The notes under the pieces: generated by a model
The model's input: only the letters and a program-made list of their open reading frames with translations
The model's database searches: none
What the model was told of the DNA's origin: nothing
Shown: piece by piece, positions 7,955 through 11,758 of the stretch
Position numbering within the stretch: position 1 is the stretch's first letter
How the letters are laid out: each line of letters opens with the position of its first letter
From: Desulfuromonadaceae bacterium GWB2_53_15
GTDB taxonomy: Bacteria > Desulfobacterota > Desulfuromonadia > Geobacterales > Pseudopelobacteraceae
Direction: 5' to 3'
Length of the DNA stretch: 11,758 bases
Assembly: GCA_001824455.1 (NCBI GenBank)
Contig: MHXL01000115.1
Location: forward strand, 1 to 11,758
Made by a program: the position numbers and the translations under genes

Positions 7955-8621
7955 GAGGTTGACCATCGGCGAGGCACGTTGGCCGGAAACTCCGGACTTC
8001 TCAGCGGTCGCCGCACACTGGAATAAAAACTCCTCAACCGTCATGCTTGGGTTTGTTTGGAAGGGGTATGATCTTCTTGGCTCCGGGGTCTTGTCAAAGG
8101 TCGATGTTGCGCTAGTAGACGAACAATTGGAACGAAACATCACCCAGTTTCTTACCCCCAAAGTACGCGATTGTATGACGGGATACGAACCTTTCCAGGT
8201 TGAACAGGGTGTTTACGAATTTGAGACAAGAGTCTCAGCATCAGCACAGCCGCCGTTATACGATCTTGCCTTTGTGCTCAAATCGAATCCTAGGATTATG
8301 TGGCCCATGGAGGCCAAGGTTCTCAGGTCTGATGGAGATGTTGGCAGGTACGTGAATGAAATTACTGACAACTTCCTGACATGTCGTTACGCTCCGTTCT
8401 CTGGGGAAGGCTCAATGCTGGGGTATCTGTTGGCAGGTGAACCGGCGAAAGTTTTTGAAAAAATAGCGATCAAAATACCCTGCAACTTGGAGGATCATCC
8501 GCATTTCACCTCTCGTAACCACAAGACCTCCGACCATGTCCGTTTAGTCCCCACTGATAAGAGCTATCCCACCAATTTCCGTTGTCATCACCTGATCATT
8601 CCTTTGAAGTATGGGCAATAG
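7947..8621 (+). CDS. Putative PD-(D/E)xK nuclease partner of the methyltransferase
   Basis: I do not recognise a named family. With the GTG start at 7947 the product is 224 aa. LYDLAFVL followed by IMWPMEAKVL gives D106 ... E122-A-K124, spaced as in the D-(x)n-ExK core of restriction endonucleases, followed by a helix (GRYVNEITDNFL). Conserved-looking TCRYAPFS, SRNHKTSDH and FRCHHLI come later; the last is rich in Cys and His and could bind metal. GTG 7947 is preferred because GGAG at 7936-7939 lies 7 bases upstream and the gene then overlaps the methyltransferase stop by 8 bases. An earlier ATG at 7866 would overlap by 89 bases, and the TTG at 7959 has an AGGAGG directly abutting it. The tight overlap argues for coupled translation and a joint function, probably cleavage of unmodified DNA. 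Catalysis is inferred from the motif only. Confidence 0.62.
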   Translation: MHRRLTIGEARWPETPDFSAVAAHWNKNSSTVMLGFVWKGYDLLGSGVLSKVDVALVDEQLERNITQFLTPKVRDCMTGYEPFQVEQGVYEFETRVSASAQPPLYDLAFVLKSNPRIMWPMEAKVLRSDGDVGRYVNEITDNFLTCRYAPFSGEGSMLGYLLAGEPAKVFEKIAIKIPCNLEDHPHFTSRNHKTSDHVRLVPTDKSYPTNFRCHHLIIPLKYGQ

Positions 8622-8653
8622 TGGCATCGCCTCTAGCTTTATGATGCAACGTC

Positions 8654-8669
8654 AAGATAAAATTATCTT
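8654..8669. repeat. AT-rich palindrome downstream of the nuclease gene
   Basis: AAGATAA (8654-8660) and TTATCTT (8663-8669) are perfect inverted arms around AA. It lies 33 bases after the nuclease stop and has no T-run, so it is not an obvious terminator. It could be a protein-binding site or chance in AT-rich DNA. Confidence 0.35.
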
Positions 8670-8762
8670 CGAATCCACAATATACCATCACCCCATTTAC
8701 CCGACACCTAATAACTCACTCTCTTTCTCTACTACTACCCGCGTAGGCCTGAACCTTGCCTA

Positions 8763-8786
8763 GGGAGGCGCAAAGCGCCTTTACCC
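8763..8786. repeat. GC-rich hairpin in the intergenic stretch before brnT
   Basis: AGGCGC (8766-8771) and GCGCCT (8775-8780) pair perfectly around AAA, with outer GGG (8763-8765) and CCC (8784-8786) able to extend the stem past a TTA bulge. It lies in the 251-nt gap between the nuclease gene and brnT, which holds no gene I can support. Only two Ts follow on the + strand, so it would be a weak terminator at best. Confidence 0.4.
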
Positions 8787-8798
8787 ACCGTGAGACGG

Positions 8799-8866
8799 TT
8801 GACTTCATCCTTGACCTGACCGGATATAAAAAATCCAGTTGCGGCAAATGCATATCATGGTAATAT
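8799..8866 (+). promoter_or_regulatory. Candidate promoter region of brnTA
   Basis: Two weak solutions are visible. TTGACT (8799-8804) has a poor -10 around GATATA/ATATAA (8823-8829), 18-19 bases downstream. TTGCGG (8839-8844) has TAATAT (8861-8866) 16 bases downstream; the latter would start transcription at or next to the brnT ATG. The sequence alone does not decide between them. Confidence 0.35.
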
Positions 8867-8872
8867 ACATTT
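8846..8872. promoter_or_regulatory. Candidate BrnA operator (inverted repeat)
   Basis: AAATGCATAT (8846-8855) and ATATACATTT (8863-8872) are inverted arms of 10 bases with one mismatch, separated by 7 bases and ending directly before the brnT ATG. BrnA-type antitoxins are DNA-binding proteins that repress their own operon, so an inverted repeat over the promoter/start region is where their operator would be expected. Assignment is by position and symmetry only. Confidence 0.5.
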
Positions 8873-9172
8873 ATGATTGATTTCTCGCGGTTAATCGGCT
8901 TTGATTGGGACAACGGCAATAGCCGCAAGAACGATAAACATCGTGTCAGCCAGGCTGAGGCAGAGCAGGTATTTTTTAATGATCCCCTGCTGCTTGTAGA
9001 GGATGGAGTCCACAGCGCCACAGAGCCCAGGCTGCATGCTCTGGGCAAGACAGAAACCGGCCGGTTAGTGCATGTCACATTCACATTGCGTTTCAATGGC
9101 AGCAAAATCCGCGTTATTTCTGCCCGCGATATGCATCGAAAGGAACGTGCTATTTATGAGCAAGAAAGTTAA
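8873..9172 (+). CDS. brnT: BrnT-type toxin (DUF497), ribonuclease of a type II toxin-antitoxin system
   Basis: The 99-aa product matches the BrnT family over its whole length: FDWDNGNSRKNDKHRVSQAEAEQVFF near the N terminus (residues ~10-35), the middle segment EPRLHALGKTETGRLVHVTFTLR, and the C-terminal IRVISARDMHRKERAIYE with its conserved basic and acidic residues. BrnT has a RelE-like fold and cuts RNA, halting growth unless bound by BrnA. As in known brnTA operons the toxin comes first, here overlapping the antitoxin by 17 bases. No Shine-Dalgarno sequence is evident before the ATG, so toxin translation may be poor or start on a near-leaderless message. Located directly beside a restriction-like module, it may stabilise the island. 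Confidence 0.92.
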   Translation: MIDFSRLIGFDWDNGNSRKNDKHRVSQAEAEQVFFNDPLLLVEDGVHSATEPRLHALGKTETGRLVHVTFTLRFNGSKIRVISARDMHRKERAIYEQES

Positions 9173-9425
9173 ACCGACACCACCCTTTACGTCAGAAGAC
9201 GAAGAACGTGCCTTTTGGGAGACGCATGACTCGACGGAGTATGTTGACTGGTCAAAGGCAAAGCGGGTCAGACTGCATAATCTGAAGCCGACCACTCAGT
9301 CGATATCGCTGCGTCTGCCGATATCTTTGCTGGAAAGCATCAAGACGGCGGCCAACAGCCGTGATGTACCTTACCAGTCGCTGATCAAGGTCTGGTTGAG
9401 TGAGAAACTTCACGATGCTCATTAA
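9156..9425 (+). CDS. brnA: BrnA-type antitoxin (ribbon-helix-helix/CopG-like)
   Basis: Starting at ATG 9156 the protein is 89 aa: an acidic toxin-binding N-terminal part (FTSEDEERAFWETHDSTEYVDWSKA) followed by a CopG/BrnA-like DNA-binding segment (TTQSISLRLPISLLESIKTAANSRDVPYQSLIKVWLSEKL), in which the SISLRLP strand is the expected DNA-contacting ribbon. It neutralises BrnT and should repress the operon. AGGAA at 9141-9145 is a fitting ribosome binding site. An in-frame ATG at 9072 exists but would add 28 residues lying entirely within brnT and lacks family resemblance. The 17-base overlap with brnT suggests coupled translation. Confidence 0.9.
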   Translation: MSKKVKPTPPFTSEDEERAFWETHDSTEYVDWSKAKRVRLHNLKPTTQSISLRLPISLLESIKTAANSRDVPYQSLIKVWLSEKLHDAH

Positions 9426-9475
9426 GCAGACTTACGCAGCTTGACCAGCTCGAATATTTTTTCAAGGAAGGTGCC

Positions 9476-10132
9476 ATGAAAACCGCAAAGATCCCCGCAA
9501 CCAACCAGGAATTTCCCATCGGCAAGATCGTCTGCCTGGCGCGCAACTACGCCGAACATGCCCGTGAACTGGGCAACGAGACCCCGGCCGCGCCGGTGCT
9601 GTTCATGAAACCCTCATCTTCTGTGATCGCTGACAACGGTGCGGTCCGGATTCCGTCCTGGTCCCAGGAGTGCCACTACGAGGTGGAGCTGGCGGTGCTG
9701 ATCGGCAAGACGTCGCGCAAGGTGCCTGTCGAAGCGGCGATGGAACATGTGGCCGGCTATGGCGTGGCCATCGACATGACCCTGCGCGATGTGCAGAACC
9801 AGTTGAAGGCCAAGGGGCTCCCCTGGGAGATCGCCAAGGGGTTTGACAGCGCCTGCCCGCTGTCCGACTTTGTTCCCGCCGCTGTGATCCCGGATCCGCA
9901 CAACCTTGAACTGCGGCTGTCGGTGAACGGAGAACTCAAGCAGAACGGCACCTCGTCCGACATGATCCATCGTGTGCCCCAGATCATCTCCTATATCTCC
10001 GGTATCTTTACCCTGGAACCGGGAGACGTCATCCTGACCGGCACACCGGCCGGAGTTGGCCCGGTTCAGGCCGGGGATACCATGGCTGCCGAAATATCGG
10101 CGGTAGGCCGGCTGAAGATTTCCGTGCAATAA
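9476..10132 (+). CDS. Fumarylacetoacetate hydrolase family protein (acylpyruvase/oxaloacetate-acting type)
   Basis: The 218-aa single-domain protein fits the small FAH family (E. coli YcgM, human FAHD1). Members hydrolyse acylpyruvates or decarboxylate or tautomerise oxaloacetate using one Mg or Mn ion. Likely metal ligands are E69 and E71 in HYEVELAVLIG and D100 in GVAIDMTLRD; K121 in IAKGFDSACP is the expected catalytic lysine, and GDVILTGTPAGVGPVQAGD closes the active site. VCLARNYAEHARELGN near the N terminus is also typical. AAGGAAGG (9464-9471) is a strong ribosome binding site for ATG 9476. It is separated from brnA by 50 bases, with no clear promoter or terminator in between. The precise substrate cannot be told from the sequence. 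Confidence 0.9.
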   Translation: MKTAKIPATNQEFPIGKIVCLARNYAEHARELGNETPAAPVLFMKPSSSVIADNGAVRIPSWSQECHYEVELAVLIGKTSRKVPVEAAMEHVAGYGVAIDMTLRDVQNQLKAKGLPWEIAKGFDSACPLSDFVPAAVIPDPHNLELRLSVNGELKQNGTSSDMIHRVPQIISYISGIFTLEPGDVILTGTPAGVGPVQAGDTMAAEISAVGRLKISVQ

Positions 10133-10146
10133 TATAGAAATATATA

Positions 10147-10175
10147 TTGACGGATGGGATCGTTCCGGCAATAAT
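10147..10175 (+). promoter_or_regulatory. Strong candidate sigma-70 promoter of the small zinc-ribbon unit
   Basis: TTGACG (10147-10152, 5/6) and AATAAT (10170-10175, 5/6) lie at the ideal 17-base spacing, just after the FAH stop codon. Transcription would start near 10182, about 20 bases before the small ORF. Confidence 0.6.
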
Positions 10176-10201
10176 TATCGAAAACACGGGGGGGTCCTAT
10201 C

Positions 10202-10351
10202 ATGGAAACGGAAACGGAAATGGTGTGCCCGGAGTGTCAGGGATTGATGGTCCTGATGCCTGGCTGAGGTGGTCTCTTCTGGCGGTGCCAGAAGTGCGGA
10301 GTCAGGCTCTCTTACAACAGTGAGAAAACTGAAGGTTGCAGCTGTTCGTAG
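10202..10351 (+). CDS. Small zinc-ribbon protein with in-frame TGA (selenoprotein candidate or nonsense allele)
   Basis: From ATG 10202 the frame encodes 49 codons ending in TAG at 10349-10351. It has two zinc-ribbon knuckles, CPEC (residues 9-12) and CQKC (29-32), and a CSC near the C terminus. Codon 22 is TGA (10265-10267), between PG and GGLFWRCQKCG. Zinc-ribbon sequence continues after it, so the reading frame is clearly biological. Seven Gs at 10188-10194 can serve as a weak ribosome binding site. A strong promoter precedes and a perfect terminator follows 10 bases after the stop, so the gene is a single-gene unit of ~210 nt. The TGA may be read as selenocysteine, because an 8-bp hairpin follows at the right distance. 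Or it may be a point mutation of TGG, CGA or GGA. Reading it only as a stop leaves a 21-residue peptide. Function unknown; it could bind zinc or nucleic acid. Confidence 0.55.
10276..10294 (+). promoter_or_regulatory. SECIS-like hairpin downstream of the in-frame TGA
   Basis: CTTCTGGC (10276-10283) and GCCAGAAG (10287-10294) pair perfectly around a GGT loop. The loop begins 16 bases after the TGA. Bacterial SECIS elements are described as a hairpin within the coding region, with a G among the first two loop bases, at ~16-37 nt from the UGA; this hairpin fits at the short end. It could also be chance structure of the FWRCQK codons. Confidence 0.4.
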
Positions 10352-10360
10352 GCAGTAGCG

Positions 10361-10389
10361 ACGGGGCAGATCCAATCTGCCCCGTTTTT
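10361..10389 (+). terminator. Rho-independent terminator after the small zinc-ribbon ORF
   Basis: ACGGGGCAGA (10361-10370) pairs perfectly with TCTGCCCCGT (10376-10385) around TCCAA, followed by five Ts (10385-10389). It starts 10 bases after the TAG of the small ORF and isolates that unit from the cardiolipin synthase gene. Confidence 0.93.
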
Positions 10390-10465
10390 GTAAAAGCTGT
10401 GGTTTCTATGCCGCAGCCTAAATTTTCCTTTGGATACATTATCTGCCCGTCGCATGCGGTGAGCA

Positions 10466-11674
10466 ATGACCAAGGACAACCATTTCAGTCGTAAAAAACG
10501 ACTGCCGCGCATCATGCGGCTACTCCGGCGGATTCGTCCGGCAAATCTGCCGGTCACCTACCGGCACAACCGGGTTGTACTCTTCCCCGACGGCCCCGGC
10601 TTCTTCCGTTCGCTGCACGCCGCAATTCGCTCGGCGCAACATTTTGTCCTCCTCGAATATTACCTGATCCGCGATGACCGCACCGGTACGGCCTTTGCCG
10701 CCGAGTTGGCAGAGGCTGTCAAACGCGATGTGCGTGTCCTGCTGATTTACGACTACATTGGCTGCGTCGAAACCCCGTCATCCTATTTCAAGAACCTGGC
10801 GCAGCGGGGCGTCGAGCTGATCCCGTTCAACACGCCTTCGTTCAGGCGCGGTGTGGGTTGGTTTGACAAGCGCGATCACCGCAAGATGGCGCTGATCGAC
10901 GGCAAGCTGGCCTTTTTGGGCGGTTTCAACATTGGTGACGAATACGCCGGCATCGTTGCCTTACTACAGCGTTTCCGCGATGTAGGTTTCAGCATCAGCG
11001 GTAATGCCGTGCAGGAGCTGGTTCGCATATTCTGCGAGGCCTGGCAGATGGAACGGGGAGAGTTGCCGGATCTGCTCCGACAGCAAATGTCCGGCAACAA
11101 TCAGCCCTGTACCACAAAACATGGTAAGGCTTGCGTCACCGTCGTCAGTGGCGGACCTCACCACCGCAGTTCCTATATCCGCAGTGCCTATCTGGTCAGT
11201 CTGGCTTCAGCCTCGGAAGAGATCATTATTGCCACCCCATATTTTGTTCCCGGTCCGCGCATTATCCGCTCCCTGCTGCGGGCGACGCGTAGAGGGGTGC
11301 GGGTACGCTTGTTGCTGCCGTCGCGGTGCGACGTGCCTGTGGTGAGCCTGCTGGGGCGCAGTTATTATGGCGCACTCCTTAAACAGGGGATAGAGATCTA
11401 CGAACTGGAAGGTGAGATCCTGCATGCCAAGGTTATGCTGATCGATGGGGAGCGGACGGTCATTGGCTCGGCCAACCTGGATCAGCGCAGCTTTCACCGT
11501 AATTTCGAGATCAATGGCATCATCGACAGCAATATCTTCGGAGGTCAAATCAACCGGATGCTGCAGGAGGACTTCATGGGTTCCCGGCGAATATTTCTGG
11601 AACACCATGAACAACGGGGAATCATTGCTCGCATGCTGGAGAAGGTGGTAAACCTGTTCAGCTGGTTCTTGTAG
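10466..11674 (+). CDS. clsB: Cardiolipin synthase, ClsB-like, phospholipase D superfamily
   Basis: Joins phosphatidyl groups of two phospholipids to make cardiolipin at the inner membrane. The 402-aa protein has two HxKx4D (HKD) catalytic motifs, HRKMALID (H138, K140, D145) followed by GGFNIGDEY, and HAKVMLID (H320, K322, D327) followed by GSANLDQRSF; the two halves together make one active site. FVLLEYYLIRDDRTG and TPYFVPG are typical of bacterial Cls. The N terminus is very basic and lacks the two transmembrane segments of ClsA, and the length is close to E. coli ClsB, so membrane association is probably peripheral. The ATG at 10466 has GGTGAG only 2 bases upstream, so the ribosome binding site is weak and a slightly different start is possible. 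It lies after a terminator and must have its own promoter, which I cannot place. It is the last gene in the window. Confidence 0.92.
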   Translation: MTKDNHFSRKKRLPRIMRLLRRIRPANLPVTYRHNRVVLFPDGPGFFRSLHAAIRSAQHFVLLEYYLIRDDRTGTAFAAELAEAVKRDVRVLLIYDYIGCVETPSSYFKNLAQRGVELIPFNTPSFRRGVGWFDKRDHRKMALIDGKLAFLGGFNIGDEYAGIVALLQRFRDVGFSISGNAVQELVRIFCEAWQMERGELPDLLRQQMSGNNQPCTTKHGKACVTVVSGGPHHRSSYIRSAYLVSLASASEEIIIATPYFVPGPRIIRSLLRATRRGVRVRLLLPSRCDVPVVSLLGRSYYGALLKQGIEIYELEGEILHAKVMLIDGERTVIGSANLDQRSFHRNFEINGIIDSNIFGGQINRMLQEDFMGSRRIFLEHHEQRGIIARMLEKVVNLFSWFL

Positions 11675-11702
11675 GTGCTGTTTCCCTCAAACGGAAGATG
11701 AT

Positions 11703-11740
11703 CAGCAGCATCCGGAACCAGAGCCATACGGCTGCTGCTG
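11703..11740. repeat. Inverted repeat downstream of the cardiolipin synthase gene
   Basis: CAGCAGCATCCG (11703-11714) and CGGCTGCTGCTG (11729-11740) are inverted arms with one mismatch around a 14-nt loop. No T-run follows, so it is at best a weak or Rho-dependent end signal, or part of a gene beyond the window. Confidence 0.35.
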
Positions 11741-11758
11741 TGATTAAGCCTGCCGGAC

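Noticed and set aside
8624..8647. Terminator after the nuclease gene (GCATC/GATGC)
   Set aside because: The stem is only 5 bp and no T-run follows.
8716..9105. - strand ORF of 129 aa
   Set aside because: Most of it lies antisense to brnT, a clear gene; no ribosome binding site and no family recognised.
4817..11674. DISARM-like system: adenine methyltransferase plus a phospholipase D gene (DrmC-like)
   Set aside because: The PLD gene at 10466-11674 is a standard two-HKD cardiolipin synthase, separated by a TA pair, a metabolic gene and a terminator. No DrmA helicase or DrmB is present.
1..11758. CRISPR arrays, tRNA or rRNA genes, complete insertion sequences
   Set aside because: No regularly spaced direct repeats, no tRNA-like cloverleaf and no recognisable transposase seen on either strand by eye.

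Overview
The window looks like a chromosomal segment from a deltaproteobacterium of the Geobacter/Desulfuromonadales type. This is inferred from the gene order nadD-rsfS-rlmH-gpmI, from a preceding protein that joins a type II secretion/pilus-ATPase N-terminal-like domain to a GAF-like domain, and from the character of the proteins. No 16S or other taxonomic marker is present, so the assignment is tentative.

Positions 1-4221 are a housekeeping run, all on the + strand. It holds the 3' part of an MshEN/GAF-like protein, nadD (NAD synthesis), rsfS (ribosome silencing factor), a REP-like palindromic repeat, rlmH (23S rRNA methyltransferase) and gpmI (cofactor-independent phosphoglycerate mutase). 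The first three genes overlap, and a clear intrinsic terminator follows gpmI. Next, at 4241-4577, is a decayed YkgJ-type cysteine-cluster gene with one nonsense codon and one frameshift.

Positions 4739-9425 are an accessory, defence-like island. A candidate sigma-70 promoter drives a 1045-aa Eco57I-like adenine methyltransferase. A small gene overlaps its 3' end and carries a D...ExK nuclease signature, so the pair looks like a two-gene restriction-modification or phage-defence module. The middle of the methyltransferase gene is much more AT-rich than its ends, as expected if the target-recognition part was exchanged. A 251-nt intergenic stretch with palindromes separates this module from a type II toxin-antitoxin pair, brnT-brnA, which has an inverted repeat ending exactly at the brnT start codon.

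Positions 9476-11674 return to metabolic and envelope genes: a fumarylacetoacetate-hydrolase-family enzyme and a ClsB-like cardiolipin synthase. Between them is a compact, self-contained transcription unit with a strong promoter, a 49-codon zinc-ribbon ORF and a perfect terminator. The ORF is interrupted by an in-frame TGA. An 8-bp hairpin with a GGU loop sits 16 nt after that TGA, which resembles a bacterial SECIS element. It is either a very small selenoprotein or a recent nonsense allele. This and the methyltransferase/nuclease pair are the most interesting items.
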